Notes: a model not told the origin generated them from the sequence alone. 59,228 nt of DNA from Peribacillus psychrosaccharolyticus ATCC 23296 (GCF_000305495.1 NZ_AJTN02000191.1:1-59228); one strand, 5' to 3'. Counted from the stretch's first letter, positions 29,944-39,472 are shown. Numbers and translations are program-made.

Positions 29944-30552
29944 TCATACAAAAGCAAAAATTGCTCTAACACCTACATAGGACAGAAGGACAAATACGAC
30001 CAACGTAACATATGTAGAAATCTGTTGTGATTTTGGTGATACAGTAAGCCCCCAGCTTACGGCAAACGACCATAAACCATTAGCGAAGTGGAATGTAGTT
30101 GATAGAATACCAACAACATAGAAAGCAATCATAAATGGACTAGACAAAATATCTGCCATCATGTCAAAGTTTACTTCTGCACCAAGTGCTGCTTGAATTC
30201 TCGTTGACCATACATGCCAAACGACGAAAATTAACGTAACAATCCCTGTAACACGCTGTAATACGAACATCCAGTTACGGAAAAAGCCATATCTTCCTGC
30301 ATTGTTTTTAGCCGTAAAAGCAATATAAATGCCATAAACAGCATGATAAATCAATGGTAAGAAAATGATAAATACCTCAAGAAAAATTCTGAATGGCAGA
30401 CTTTCTAGTAGATGCGCTGCTGAATTGAATGCTTCCTCGCCTTTTGTAGCCATATAGTTGGTAATTAAATGTTCCAACAAAAATAAACCAACTGGAATAA
30501 CTCCCAGAAGCGAGTGCAGTCTGCGGTTTCCAAACTCACGATTCTTTGCCAA
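29944..30552 (-). CDS. sdhC: succinate dehydrogenase cytochrome b558 subunit
   Basis: Membrane anchor with five hydrophobic segments that binds two haems b and passes electrons to menaquinone. 202 residues starting RRLHSLLGVIPVGLFLLEHLITNY; conserved histidines lie in segments I, II (YHAVYGIYI), III (VVWHVWSTR) and IV (TFHFANGLWSF). First gene of sdhCAB. Confidence 0.95.
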   Translation of the reverse strand: MAKNREFGNRRLHSLLGVIPVGLFLLEHLITNYMATKGEEAFNSAAHLLESLPFRIFLEVFIIFLPLIYHAVYGIYIAFTAKNNAGRYGFFRNWMFVLQRVTGIVTLIFVVWHVWSTRIQAALGAEVNFDMMADILSSPFMIAFYVVGILSTTFHFANGLWSFAVSWGLTVSPKSQQISTYVTLVVFVLLSYVGVRAIFAFV

Positions 30553-30663
30553 TTAGTGCCCCCCCTTAATTTGTGAAAATTCATGCAAAGATAAGTATAA
30601 GTTCCCCTTTATCCCAACATTTCTAATCTATTGCTATCTTTCTAACAATTATGTGACATGTTT

Positions 30664-30692
30664 ATTTTACTCCTGACTGGTAAAAGCGTCAA
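30664..30692 (-). promoter_or_regulatory. SigA-type promoter of sdhCAB
   Basis: TTGACG (30692-30687), 17-bp spacer, TAAAAT (30669-30664), giving a leader of about 105 nt. The rest of the 30693-30904 gap is AT-rich with no further signal that I can name. Confidence 0.7.
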
Positions 30693-30904
30693 GAAAACGG
30701 ATACAAGATTTCTTTTTTAAAATAGAATTATTGTTCTGAATCGTTCAAACAAATGAGGAATAAATACTCCAAATCCAAAAATGGATTAATTTATCAGCAA
30801 AATTTTTTTTCGAAGAAGAAAATTACTCATAAAAGGATAATAATTGTACGAATTTAGTATCACTTCCGTTTATAATAGAATTATATAGAAAGTGGGGAAA
30901 TGCC

Positions 30905-31360
30905 TTGAAAAAAGAAAAGCAAACACTACTTGATTCCAAGGATGATGGTGAATTATCAGTCCCCGTCTTTGGCCATGAACTCATAAGAGAAATATTATTA
31001 AATGATCTTCTAGGACCGAACTCTCGCCAGGTGCTATATTGGGCAGGAAAACGTATGGCTCGAAAATTCCCACTTGGAAGCATGGAAGAAATTATTGAGT
31101 TTTTCAACAGTGCTGGATGGGGAAACTTAGAATCTGTAAAATCCATTAAAAATGAATTTTCACTAATGCTGTCCGGCGAAATGGTAGAACGCCGTTTTGC
31201 CATAGACAGTGACTGTCACTTTCAACTAGAGGCAGGATTTCTTGCCGAACAAATCAGCTTACAAAAAGGATTTAATGCGGAAGCTCTTGAGGAACCCAAA
31301 CGAAGAGCCGCTAGAGTTTCCTTCTTAGTTAAATTGGATTTAAAAGATCCAATACAATAA
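30905..31360 (+). CDS. yslB: YslB (DUF2507) protein
   Basis: 151 residues; VFGHELIREILLNDLLGPNSRQVLYWAGKRMARKFPLG and CHFQLEAGFLAEQISLQKGF match B. subtilis YslB closely. Such V4R/NO-binding-like folds are known in this family, but no role is established. Starts at TTG 30905 with GGGG upstream. Alone on the plus strand between sdhC and lysC. Confidence 0.88.
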   Translation: MKKEKQTLLDSKDDGELSVPVFGHELIREILLNDLLGPNSRQVLYWAGKRMARKFPLGSMEEIIEFFNSAGWGNLESVKSIKNEFSLMLSGEMVERRFAIDSDCHFQLEAGFLAEQISLQKGFNAEALEEPKRRAARVSFLVKLDLKDPIQ

Positions 31361-31372
31361 ACATGGTCCGAT

Positions 31373-31411
31373 TGCCATCAATTCATCTAGTTGGATTGAT
31401 GGCATTTTTTT
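31373..31411 (+). terminator. terminator of yslB
   Basis: 10-bp stem TGCCATCAAT / ATTGATGGCA with a 12-nt loop, followed by seven T residues. Confidence 0.85.
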
Positions 31412-31427
31412 AAATTGAAGTACGAAT

Positions 31428-31454
31428 AGGCTGCCAAGAAATTCTTGACAGCCT
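31428..31454 (-). terminator. hairpin downstream of lysC
   Basis: AGGCTG-CCAAGAA / TTCTTG-ACAGCCT, 13 bp with one mismatch. The sequence relates it to the GCTGTCGAG terminator family, but no clear T run follows on the minus strand. Confidence 0.5.
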
Positions 31455-31474
31455 AAAGGGCAAAAAAAGTTATT

Positions 31475-32710
31475 TTACAATACTTCTACCGGTTTGCGTT
31501 CATCCAGTTTAAACGCTTCATGCAAGGCTTCAACAGCTGTAACCATTTCTTTCTCATTAATTACAGTCGACACTTTGATTTCAGAAGTACTGACCATTTT
31601 TATCTGAATTTTTGCTTCAGCCAGGACAGCAAACATTTCTGCTGCTACACCCGGATTTGAAATCATTCCTGAACCGACGATTGAAACTTTAGCCAGATTA
31701 GTTTCTGTTTCAACTCTTTGGAACGGCATCATTTCTTTATTCGCTTCAAGCACCTCAAGCAGGTTTGAGACATCTTCGCTTTTAATAGAAAATGATAAAT
31801 TATTCATGTCTTGCTCTGTCATACTCTGAATTATGATATCAACATTTATCTGGTTCTTTGCGAGTGTAGTGAAGATTGTAGATAATGTTCCTAGACTTCC
31901 AGCTAATCCATAAATCGTGACTCGGGTAATTCGATCCTCAAATGCAATTCCTCTAACAATTAAATTCTGCTCCATCGTTGCTTCCTCCTCTATCAATGTT
32001 CCTTTTTCTTGTGCTGTACTTGAGCGGACTTCAAGCGGTATATGATGATTCTTCGCAAATTCAACGGCTCTAGGATGTAAAACACCTGCGCCTAGGTTAG
32101 CTAGTTCCAGCATTTCATCGTATGAAATGGAATAAAGTTTTCTCGCGTTTTTCACATACCGAGGATCAGTAGTAAATACCCCCGTAACATCTGTATAGAT
32201 GTCACACCGATCTGCTTTTAATGCTGCTGCAAGAGCTACTGCAGTTGTGTCAGATCCACCTCGTCCTAGCGTGGTTATTCCCCCATCTTCTGCCAGCCCT
32301 TGGAATCCGGCAACAACGACAACTTTCCCCTCGTTCAAACTACTCTGTACTTTTTCTGTATCTATATCTAAAATCCGTGCATTTCCATACACCGCTTCAC
32401 ATTTAATCCCTGCCTGCCAGCCTGTTAATGAAATAGCTTCCTGTCCTTTTTCTATCAACGCCATTGTAAGAAATGCAATCGTTACTTGCTCTCCTGTAGT
32501 GAGTAACATATCCATTTCCCGCTTTGATGGTCGTTCGGTTATATCGTATGACATAGAAACGAGCTCATCTGTTGTTTTGCCCATTGCTGACACAACGACG
32601 ACTACGTCATTTCCATTTGCAGCTTCTTCAATTACTCGATCCGCTACTTTTTTGATTTTTTCTATACTTCCTACTGAAGTCCCGCCGAATTTTTGAACAA
32701 TCAAACCCAT
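31475..32710 (-). CDS. lysC: lysine-sensitive aspartokinase II
   Basis: Phosphorylates aspartate, the first step to lysine, threonine and diaminopimelate. VQKFGGTSVGS at the N-terminus and the kinase loop TTLGRGGSDTTAVALAAAL are intact; two ACT domains follow from about residue 250. ATG 32710 gives the conserved MGLIVQKF start; a GTG at 32722 in frame lies too close to the AGAGGG. An internal start for a beta subunit, as in B. subtilis, is likely but not demonstrated. Controlled by the lysine riboswitch upstream. Confidence 0.95.
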   Translation of the reverse strand: MGLIVQKFGGTSVGSIEKIKKVADRVIEEAANGNDVVVVVSAMGKTTDELVSMSYDITERPSKREMDMLLTTGEQVTIAFLTMALIEKGQEAISLTGWQAGIKCEAVYGNARILDIDTEKVQSSLNEGKVVVVAGFQGLAEDGGITTLGRGGSDTTAVALAAALKADRCDIYTDVTGVFTTDPRYVKNARKLYSISYDEMLELANLGAGVLHPRAVEFAKNHHIPLEVRSSTAQEKGTLIEEEATMEQNLIVRGIAFEDRITRVTIYGLAGSLGTLSTIFTTLAKNQINVDIIIQSMTEQDMNNLSFSIKSEDVSNLLEVLEANKEMMPFQRVETETNLAKVSIVGSGMISNPGVAAEMFAVLAEAKIQIKMVSTSEIKVSTVINEKEMVTAVEALHEAFKLDERKPVEVL

Positions 32711-32762
32711 ATCATGCTGCACCCTCTCTTATTTTAGTACTGTTATTTTCAAAAATAGTCAC

Positions 32763-33003
32763 AAAAAAACAGCAATGAGAAGAGTCTCATTGCTGTGATA
32801 TCGTAAAAAGAATACGGCTAACACAGTGAGATAGCTCTCCAGAATTTTTCATTCTGACAATCTGCCATCTCTTAAATGTACAGACCAGCACTTTGAGTGG
32901 ATGAGCACCCAACTGCTTCGGCGATTTTCCCTTTCCAGACTTTTCACGGAAGCTCATACTTCTCCAAGTCTGTACTAATGAATCTCGCACCTCTATCAAC
33001 ACG
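32763..33003 (-). promoter_or_regulatory. lysine riboswitch (L-box) with terminator
   Basis: Conserved L-box segments in order on the minus strand: GATAGAGGTGCGA (from about 33001), GTCTGGAAAGGGAA, TCGCCGAAGCA, AGTGCTGG, and GGAGAGCTATCTC. It ends in a terminator AGCAATGAGA-CTCT-TCTCATTGCT plus T run (32795-32763). Lysine binding would stabilise the terminator and switch off lysC. Confidence 0.95.
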
Positions 33004-33035
33004 TTAAATTGTTAAATACTTTAAATTCATACTGA

Positions 33036-33064
33036 ATTATAGCATAGGGATATGATTGGTTCAA
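33036..33064 (-). promoter_or_regulatory. SigA-type promoter of lysC
   Basis: TTGAAC (33064-33059), 17-bp spacer, TATAAT (33041-33036), about 30 bp before the riboswitch and 3 bp beyond the uvrC stop. Confidence 0.75.
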
Positions 33065-33066
33065 CA

Positions 33067-34839
33067 CTATTCTTGCAATTTTCTTGCAATTTCTTCAGCT
33101 ACGCTCTGCGGCATTCCTGCCTCTAAAAACTCTGCAACCCCAGCCTCACGCATTTTTTTAACCGATCCAAAATGCTTTAACAGCTGCTTTTTACGTTTTT
33201 CTCCGACACCCGGGATCTCATCAAGTAATGATTGAAAGGCGCTTTTCCCGCGAAGTTGTCGATGGAATGTAATCGCAAATCGGTGGACCTCATCTTGTAT
33301 TCTTTGCAGCAGATAAAACTCCTGACTGCTACGATCCAGCGGTACGATTTCAAGCGGATTGCCAATCATCAGTGAGGACGTACGATGCTTTTCGTCCTTT
33401 ACAAGACCAGCGAGAGGAACTTCAAGCCCTAGTTCATTCTCTAAAATATCTCGAACACCATCCACATGGCCTTTTCCTCCGTCAATAATGATTAAGTCTG
33501 GAAGCGGTAAGCCTTCTTTTAATACTCGAGTATATCTTCGTCTGACGACCTCACGCATTGTTTCATAATCATCTGGACCCGATACCGTTTTAATTTTATA
33601 TTTCCGATACTCACGCTTTTCAGGCTTTCCATCAATAAATACTACCAGAGCAGAAACTGGATCAGTTCCTTGTATATTTGAATTATCGAAAGCCTCGATA
33701 CGATGAGGTGTATATATGCCTAATCTTTCACCAAGGTTCTCCACTGCTTTAATCGTTCGTTCTTCGTCCCGGTCAATTAAAGAGAACTTCTCTTGAAGTG
33801 CAATCGAAGCATTTTTATTTGCCAGCTGCAGCATATCCTTCTTTTGACCGCGTTTCGGGTGAATAACCTTTACTTGAAGTAACTTTTCAGCCATCTCACC
33901 ATCGACCGCTTCTGACAAAAGAATTTCCTTTGGTTTAAAATGGTTAGGTTTCGTATAAAATTGGCCTAGATAGGTCAAAATTTCTTCTTCCGGCTCATCA
34001 TAAATAGGAAATAAAGAAACATCTCGTTCAATTAACTTTCCTTGCCGAACAAAAAACACCTGAACGCACATCCAGCCCTTATCAAAGGCATAACCGAAAA
34101 TATCACGATCGGTAAAATCCGTAGACATCATCTTTTGCTTTTCCATTGTAATCTCAATATGGGCGATTTTATCGCGGTACTCTTTAGCCCGCTCAAAATC
34201 AAGAGCTTCTGCCGCAGCATGCATTTTCTCTGTCAGCTCAGCTTTAATCTCTTTATAGCCCCCGTTTAAGAAACGCGTAATATCCGTCACAATCTCTTTA
34301 TATTCTTGCTGCGGCACATCAAAGACACAAGGTGCCAGACATTGCCCCAAATGATAATAGAGACACACTCTATCTGGTAGCGTGTTGCATTTTCGCAACG
34401 GATAAATTCGATCAAGCAGCTTCTTTGTTTCATTAGCAGCTATTACATTAGGATAAGGTCCAAAATATTTTCCTGAATCTTTTTTCACTTTCCTAGTAAT
34501 AATTAACTTTGGATGTTTTTCAGCAGTCAGCTTAATAAACGGGTACGTTTTATCATCTTTCAACATCACATTATATTTTGGATCATGCTTTTTAATTAAC
34601 GTCAGTTCCAAAATCAACGCTTCAATATTCGATGAGGTAACGATATATTCAAAATCCTCAATTTCATTAACAAGCCTCAGGGTTTTCCCATCATGCGACC
34701 CATTGAAATAAGAACGAACTCTATTTTTTAAAACTTTTGCTTTCCCGACATAGATAATCGTACCTTGCCTGTCTTTCATCAAATAGCAGCCAGGCTGGTC
34801 AGGAAGAATTGCAAGCTTATCCTTAATTCTTTGATTCAT
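33067..34839 (-). CDS. uvrC: excinuclease ABC subunit C
   Basis: Dual-incision nuclease of nucleotide excision repair. GIY-YIG domain at the N-terminus ([19 protein letters not shown]), UVR domain [18 protein letters not shown] near 205, the RNase H-like nuclease half from about 370 ([12 protein letters not shown]), and the C-terminal helix-hairpin-helix [19 protein letters not shown]. 590 residues, normal. Confidence 0.97.
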   Translation of the reverse strand: MNQRIKDKLAILPDQPGCYLMKDRQGTIIYVGKAKVLKNRVRSYFNGSHDGKTLRLVNEIEDFEYIVTSSNIEALILELTLIKKHDPKYNVMLKDDKTYPFIKLTAEKHPKLIITRKVKKDSGKYFGPYPNVIAANETKKLLDRIYPLRKCNTLPDRVCLYYHLGQCLAPCVFDVPQQEYKEIVTDITRFLNGGYKEIKAELTEKMHAAAEALDFERAKEYRDKIAHIEITMEKQKMMSTDFTDRDIFGYAFDKGWMCVQVFFVRQGKLIERDVSLFPIYDEPEEEILTYLGQFYTKPNHFKPKEILLSEAVDGEMAEKLLQVKVIHPKRGQKKDMLQLANKNASIALQEKFSLIDRDEERTIKAVENLGERLGIYTPHRIEAFDNSNIQGTDPVSALVVFIDGKPEKREYRKYKIKTVSGPDDYETMREVVRRRYTRVLKEGLPLPDLIIIDGGKGHVDGVRDILENELGLEVPLAGLVKDEKHRTSSLMIGNPLEIVPLDRSSQEFYLLQRIQDEVHRFAITFHRQLRGKSAFQSLLDEIPGVGEKRKKQLLKHFGSVKKMREAGVAEFLEAGMPQSVAEEIARKLQE

Positions 34840-34993
34840 TGGCTGCCTCCTTCTTCACTCTTAGATAGTACATATGTTTCCCACTAATCTAACTATACTA
34901 CAAAATGGCATAAGGTAAACCTAAGAGGTATTTATTACCTCATTCTCTTATCTGGCGTGAAAGGCAGGGGGAGGAATAGGGGTGATTATGCTT

Positions 34994-35119
34994 TGCACAC
35001 TAATTGGCTAATTTTGCACAGAAAAGGCTGGCAATTGCATAGAAATCCGCCGGTTTTGCACAGAAAATCGCTCCAAGTGCACAGCTTTTTTCATTTTTTG
35101 CACAGAAACAGCTGCAACT
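34994..35119. repeat. 21-bp-period intergenic array B, core TTTTGCACAGAAA
   Basis: TGCACA (once TGCATA) begins at 34994, 35015, 35036, 35057, 35078 and 35099, exactly 21 bp apart six times. The core extends to TTTTGCACAGAAA in the best copies; the remaining 8-10 bp vary. It lies just past the trxA terminator, within the otherwise empty uvrC-trxA gap. Confidence 0.94.
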
Positions 35120-35136
35120 TAATCCACCATATCAAA

Positions 35137-35168
35137 AAAAACTTCAAGCACGTAGCTTGAAGTTTTTT
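35137..35168 (-). terminator. terminator of trxA
   Basis: AAAACTTCAAGC-ACGTA-GCTTGAAGTTTT, with T or A runs on both sides, 13 bp past the trxA stop. Confidence 0.9.
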
Positions 35169-35181
35169 TGTCATTCACTTA

Positions 35182-35496
35182 TTAAGAGTGTTTTGCAAGA
35201 AGCTCTGAAAGGGCTTCTTTCGGTTGGAAACCAACCACTTTGTCTACAACTTCGCCGTCTTTAAGAACGATTAAAGTTGGGATACTCATAACCCCAAATT
35301 TACCAGCTGTTTCTTGGTTTTCGTCAACATCGACTTTAACGATTTTAACTGTTTCGCCTAGTTCTGAATCTAGTTCTTCAAGAACAGGAGCGATCATTTT
35401 ACAAGGTCCGCACCATGGTGCCCAGAAATCTACAAGTACGAGGCCTTTTTCAGTATCTGTAGTGAATGATTGGTCAGTTGAATGTACAATAGCCAT
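35182..35496 (-). CDS. trxA: thioredoxin
   Basis: Cytosolic disulfide reductase, 104 residues, with the active site WCGPCK (Cys29, Cys32) and cis-proline in SIPTLIVLKDG. ATG behind GGGAGG. Confidence 0.97.
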   Translation of the reverse strand: MAIVHSTDQSFTTDTEKGLVLVDFWAPWCGPCKMIAPVLEELDSELGETVKIVKVDVDENQETAGKFGVMSIPTLIVLKDGEVVDKVVGFQPKEALSELLAKHS

Positions 35497-35663
35497 AATA
35501 GTTAGCCTCCCGATAGTTACAATTAATTACTAATATCAGTATAACACCGTCGTTACAATAGATGCTATTATTTTGCTTCCTTGCTAGCTTTCCCTTGCAA
35601 AGCCAATTTATACTGGCTGAACAGCGTCATCTATACATTTAAAGTACACGGTCTTCAAACGTA

Positions 35664-35981
35664 AATCAAGGCATCTGCTTGAGGCAGACACCTTGATTCA
35701 CAAGCCTTAAAGATGGAAGTCCTCAAAAGGCAAAGACGCCTTTTGGTCCATAGGCCCACAGGATGTGGGTCATGCCGACGTTGCCACAGGACGTGGCGCA
35801 CTTTTAGTCGGCCTTCCTTTTTGATTCCTTCACAAGCAGTACAGGCACTTTCGCTTTTCTTGATCCAGCTGCAGTGCCTTGCTTGCTGTGGAAAAGATGG
35901 AAGTCCTCAAAAGGCAAAGAACGCCTTTTGGTCCATCCCCTATTTCCTTCACAAGCAGTACAGGCACTTTCGCTTTTCTTG
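35664..35981. repeat. repeat-rich etfA-trxA intergenic region
   Basis: No gene. It contains a hairpin AATCAAGG...CCTTGATT (35664-35698) and two pairs of direct repeats: a 41-bp element at 35711-35751 and 35895-35936 (one extra A), with its own AAAAGGC/GCCTTTT stem, and a 38-bp element, identical in both copies, at 35825-35862 and 35944-35981. In the first unit the two elements are 73 bp apart, with hairpins CCCACAGGATGTGGG and GCCACAGGACGTGGC between; in the second they are only 7 bp apart. The last element abuts the etfA stop. Confidence 0.85.
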
Positions 35982-36959
35982 TTATGCGTTGACTTTTAGT
36001 TTCTTGAATTCTTCAGTTAGTAATGGAACGATTTCAAATAGGTCGCCTACAATGCCGTAGTCGGCTACTTTGAAGATGTTTGCTTCTGGATCTTTGTTAA
36101 TGGCAACGATTACTTTTGAGTTGGACATTCCGGCTAAATGCTGAATGGCTCCGGAAATACCGCATGCAATGTAAAGGTCAGGTGTAACGACTTTGCCTGT
36201 TTGGCCAATTTGCAGTGAGTAGTCACAGTAGTCTGCGTCACATGCTCCACGTGAAGCACCAATTGCTCCGCCTAGGACGTCCGCTAGTTCTTTAAGTGGT
36301 TCGAATCCTTCTTCACTCTTGACTCCGCGTCCGCCGGAAATGACAACCTTGGCTTCTGAAAGGTCAACGCCCTCTGTTGCTTTTCTTACTACATCTTTAA
36401 TGATGGCACGCAGATCTTTAATTTCAACATTTAGAGAAGATGTGTCCCCAGTGCGGGTTTCATCCTTCTGTACTGGATCGATATTGTTAGGACGGATTGT
36501 TGCAAAGATGATTCCATCAGTCACAATTTTCTTTTCGAATGCTTTACCGGAATAAATAGGACGTGTAAAGACTAAGTTGCCGCCCGTTTCTTCGATAGAA
36601 GTTACATCAGAAATTAATCCAGAGTTTAGTTTACTTGCAATACGGGGTGCAAGGTCTTTTCCTAGCGCCGTATGACCGAAAATAATGCCTTCTGGTTTTT
36701 CCTCTTCTATCACTGCAAGGATTGCTTGTGCATATCCGTCAGACGTATATTGGCTAAGCTTTTCATCTTCAACGGTCACAACGCGGTCTGCTCCGTATTG
36801 AATAAGTTCTGCTCCAAGAGATTGGATGCCTTCACCAATTAATACCCCTACGATTTCCCCGCCGTCTGCAGCTAGTTTAGCCGCTCCAATTGCTTCAAAC
36901 GATACGTTTCTGAGAGAACCTTCACGTGTCTCCCCTAAAATGAGAACTTTTCTTGCCAT
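35982..36959 (-). CDS. etfA: electron transfer flavoprotein alpha subunit
   Basis: FAD-binding partner of EtfB; accepts electrons from acyl-CoA dehydrogenases. The C-terminal FAD signature VISGGRGVKSEEGFEPL, GAIGASRGACDADYC, GQTGKVVTPDLYIACGISGAIQHLAGM is intact. 325 residues. Last gene of the fad operon, 61 bp after etfB. Confidence 0.96.
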   Translation of the reverse strand: MARKVLILGETREGSLRNVSFEAIGAAKLAADGGEIVGVLIGEGIQSLGAELIQYGADRVVTVEDEKLSQYTSDGYAQAILAVIEEEKPEGIIFGHTALGKDLAPRIASKLNSGLISDVTSIEETGGNLVFTRPIYSGKAFEKKIVTDGIIFATIRPNNIDPVQKDETRTGDTSSLNVEIKDLRAIIKDVVRKATEGVDLSEAKVVISGGRGVKSEEGFEPLKELADVLGGAIGASRGACDADYCDYSLQIGQTGKVVTPDLYIACGISGAIQHLAGMSNSKVIVAINKDPEANIFKVADYGIVGDLFEIVPLLTEEFKKLKVNA

Positions 36960-37020
36960 TATAAAAACCTCCTGTGCTCTATTTTTTATGTTTGCTCGAG
37001 CTTACACCTATTAGTCAGAG

Positions 37021-37794
37021 TTAGATTACTTTAGCTTCTGAACGAAGTAATTGGACCAATTCAGTTACTTGATCTTTAATTTCACCACTAAGTACTTTCC
37101 CTGCTTCTTTTTTCGGCGGGAGGTAAATTTCTAGTGTTTTCGTTTTTGCTTCTACATCTTCTTCTTCAAGATCTAGATCATCCAGTTCTAATTCTTCAAG
37201 CGGTTTTTTCTTCGCTTTCATAATCCCTGGAAGAGATGGATAACGCGGCTCATTTAATCCTTGTTGTGCTGTTACGAGCAATGGAAGAGATGTTTCGATA
37301 ATTTCAGAATCACCTTCAACATCTCGGGTAACGCTTACATTTCCATCGCTGATTTCCAGCTTAGTGATTGTCGTAATATACGGAATTTCCAAAAGCTCCG
37401 CCACACGCGGCCCCACTTGGCCTGATCCTCCGTCAATGGCTACGTTCCCAGCTATAATTAAATCTGCTTCTTTATCTTTAAGGTATTCAGCTATAATTTT
37501 AGATGTAGTGAATTGATCCCCGTTTTCAATCTCATCTTCTATATTGATTAATACCGCTTTATCAGCACCCATTGCTAATGCCGTACGAAGTTGTTTTTCT
37601 GCTTCTTCTGTTCCTACAGATATAACGGTTACTTCGCCGCCTTGTGCATCGCGGACCTGGATAGCTTCTTCTACTGCATATTCATCGTATGGATTAATAA
37701 TAAATTCCGCTCCATCTTCATTAATTTTGCCGCCGGTAAGCGAAATTTTTTCTTCTGTATCAAACGTTCTTTTTAATAGTACATAAATATTCAA
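37021..37794 (-). CDS. etfB: electron transfer flavoprotein beta subunit
   Basis: AMP-binding subunit of ETF. It has LLIAGNVAIDGGSGQVGPRVAELL-type recognition segments and ARG-less start NIYVLLKRTFDTEEK. 257 residues. Between fadB and etfA, all in one orientation, consistent with fadR-fadB-etfB-etfA co-transcription as in B. subtilis. Confidence 0.95.
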   Translation of the reverse strand: MNIYVLLKRTFDTEEKISLTGGKINEDGAEFIINPYDEYAVEEAIQVRDAQGGEVTVISVGTEEAEKQLRTALAMGADKAVLINIEDEIENGDQFTTSKIIAEYLKDKEADLIIAGNVAIDGGSGQVGPRVAELLEIPYITTITKLEISDGNVSVTRDVEGDSEIIETSLPLLVTAQQGLNEPRYPSLPGIMKAKKKPLEELELDDLDLEEEDVEAKTKTLEIYLPPKKEAGKVLSGEIKDQVTELVQLLRSEAKVI

Positions 37795-37894
37795 GATAAT
37801 CCCTCCCAGTTATGTTATGTCTGAAGATTATGATATCCACCACATATAAAACTTCTACATATAATGCTCATTTCCTCTTAAACTCGTAAATTTA

Positions 37895-38668
37895 TTATTT
37901 ACCCTTGAAAACAGGTTCTCTTTTTTCGATAAAAGCACGGATACCTTCTTGGGCATCTTCCGAAACAAAGATCGTACCAAATGCTTCAGCTTCCTTTTCA
38001 ACACCCTTATAAAAATTATCTGATTTAGAATAGTTTAATAATTCAATCGCTGTTTTTAATGCAAGCGGTCCCTTTTTAGCTATTTTTTGAGCCATTTTAA
38101 TTGCGTTTGGCATAAGTTCATCCTCTGGATATGCATGATTGGCTAGACCATATTGTGCCGCCTCTATCCCTGTAATTGGGTCTGAGGTGAACATCATTTC
38201 TGCAGCCTTCGCTGGACCTACGAATCTAGGTAATCGCTGTGTACCGGCAAATCCTGGTACAAGACCGAGCTGAAGTTCAGGTAAACCAAGTTTTGCATGT
38301 TCCGTTACGAGACGAATATGACAGGACATTGCTAATTCAAGTCCACCGCCTAATGCTGCTCCATGAATAGCCGCAATAACTGGCTTCGGGTACGTTTCTA
38401 TTTTCTCAAAGATTTTTTGTCCATCTTCTGAAAGATTTGAAAAACCTTCTCCACTCTTAATCGTGGTAAATTCCTTAATATCTGCACCAGCTGAGAAAAA
38501 TCGGCCATCACCATGGATAAGGACTACACGGACATCTTCACTTTCCTTCATTTCATCAAACAGAGCTGACAGCTCCTGAATAATGCCTGAAGAAAGAGCG
38601 TTTGCTGGAGCACGTTGAATGGTGACTACAGCTACATGATTTTCAATCGAATGCCTTAAAAATTCCAT
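37895..38668 (-). CDS. fadB: enoyl-CoA hydratase
   Basis: Crotonase-fold hydratase of beta-oxidation; the oxyanion-hole loops are FFSAGADIKEF (about residue 60) and HGAALGGGLELAMSCHIRLV (about 104). Glu in LPELQLGLVPGFAGTQRL matches the catalytic region. 257 residues, as B. subtilis FadB (YsiB). Confidence 0.94.
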   Translation of the reverse strand: MEFLRHSIENHVAVVTIQRAPANALSSGIIQELSALFDEMKESEDVRVVLIHGDGRFFSAGADIKEFTTIKSGEGFSNLSEDGQKIFEKIETYPKPVIAAIHGAALGGGLELAMSCHIRLVTEHAKLGLPELQLGLVPGFAGTQRLPRFVGPAKAAEMMFTSDPITGIEAAQYGLANHAYPEDELMPNAIKMAQKIAKKGPLALKTAIELLNYSKSDNFYKGVEKEAEAFGTIFVSEDAQEGIRAFIEKREPVFKGK

Positions 38669-38745
38669 TCCATTGCCCTCCTTCTAAGGGATAACTATGT
38701 ACTTTATATCTGAAGGGCTGGCAGAATCACCAGCCCGTACAGCCA

Positions 38746-39333
38746 TTAATTCTTGCAGGCACATCCGCCTAGTAATAATTGATGAACCGCTTCAGCTTGT
38801 TTCGGTAAAGAATATTTTTGATCATTCATTACCCATGTTGTCGCCGTTTCATCAATTGTACCAAAGATCATTTGCCTTGCTAGTTTCACACTCAAGTCAG
38901 GAAGAAATGCCCCGGTTTCTTTACCTTCGATAATGATACTGTCAATCAGGTTTAAATACCCTCTTAAGACATCATTGATTCGAAGCCGCAATTCCTTGTT
39001 TGATTGTCTTAGCTCAAGCTGAGTAACAACAGCAAGATGAACATCATCGGACAAGATTTGAAAGTGTTTTTTTATCAAGACAAGTAGTTTGTCCTGTGCA
39101 CTTTCCTTGCCGCTGATTTCTAACTCAATTTGTTCAACAAAGTAGCCCATTTTCTCTTGAAATAAAGAGATTAAGATATCTTCTTTGTTTTTAAAATAAA
39201 GATAGATGGTTCCATCTGCTACCTTAGCTTGCTTAGCGATTTTGGAAACTTGAGCTTGATGATAGCCATTTTCTGCAATGATTACGACGGCTGCATCAAT
39301 AATCTGTTTGTACTTCGGTCTGTTGCTTTTCAC
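38746..39333 (-). CDS. fadR: fatty-acid degradation repressor FadR (TetR family)
   Basis: 195 residues; N-terminal TetR helix-turn-helix AQVSKIAKQAKVADGTIYLYFKNKEDIL, closely matching B. subtilis FadR (YsiA). Long-chain acyl-CoA releases it from DNA. The frame is open to 39375, but GTG 39333 has AAGGGG at 8 nt, gives the conserved RPKYKQIIDAA start, and leaves the FadR box outside the coding region, so it is preferred. First gene of its operon. Confidence 0.94.
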   Translation of the reverse strand: MKSNRPKYKQIIDAAVVIIAENGYHQAQVSKIAKQAKVADGTIYLYFKNKEDILISLFQEKMGYFVEQIELEISGKESAQDKLLVLIKKHFQILSDDVHLAVVTQLELRQSNKELRLRINDVLRGYLNLIDSIIIEGKETGAFLPDLSVKLARQMIFGTIDETATTWVMNDQKYSLPKQAEAVHQLLLGGCACKN

Positions 39334-39356
39334 AATGGTTCCCCTTTCAGAGAAAA

Positions 39357-39374
39357 TGAATGAATCATCATTCA
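39357..39374 (-). promoter_or_regulatory. FadR-type operator upstream of fadR
   Basis: TGAATGAATCATCATTCA on the plus strand agrees with TGAATGAMTANTCATTCA at 17 of 18 positions. It lies just downstream of the -10 box, so binding would block initiation (autoregulation). Confidence 0.8.
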
Positions 39375-39381
39375 TATTCCT

Positions 39382-39410
39382 ATAATAGAATGTTGCTCTC
39401 CTGCTGTCAA
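39382..39410 (-). promoter_or_regulatory. SigA-type promoter of fadR-fadB-etfB-etfA
   Basis: Consensus TTGACA (39410-39405), 17-bp spacer, TATTAT (39387-39382), 7 bp from the FadR box. Confidence 0.85.
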
Positions 39411-39472
39411 GGAAATTGCTGCCTAACTTTTCTATTTAAGGGTACTATAAAGTTTGTCCAATAACCATCTAA

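Noticed and set aside
32787-33002. 71-codon open frame upstream of lysC
   Set aside because: It coincides with the lysine riboswitch.
34957-35160. 67-codon open frame with LHR heptads between uvrC and trxA
   Set aside because: Produced by the 21-bp array; no partner or conserved fold, and the frame runs through the trxA terminator.
35713-36060. 115-codon open frame across the etfA end
   Set aside because: Made of repeat sequence and antisense etfA; no start signal.
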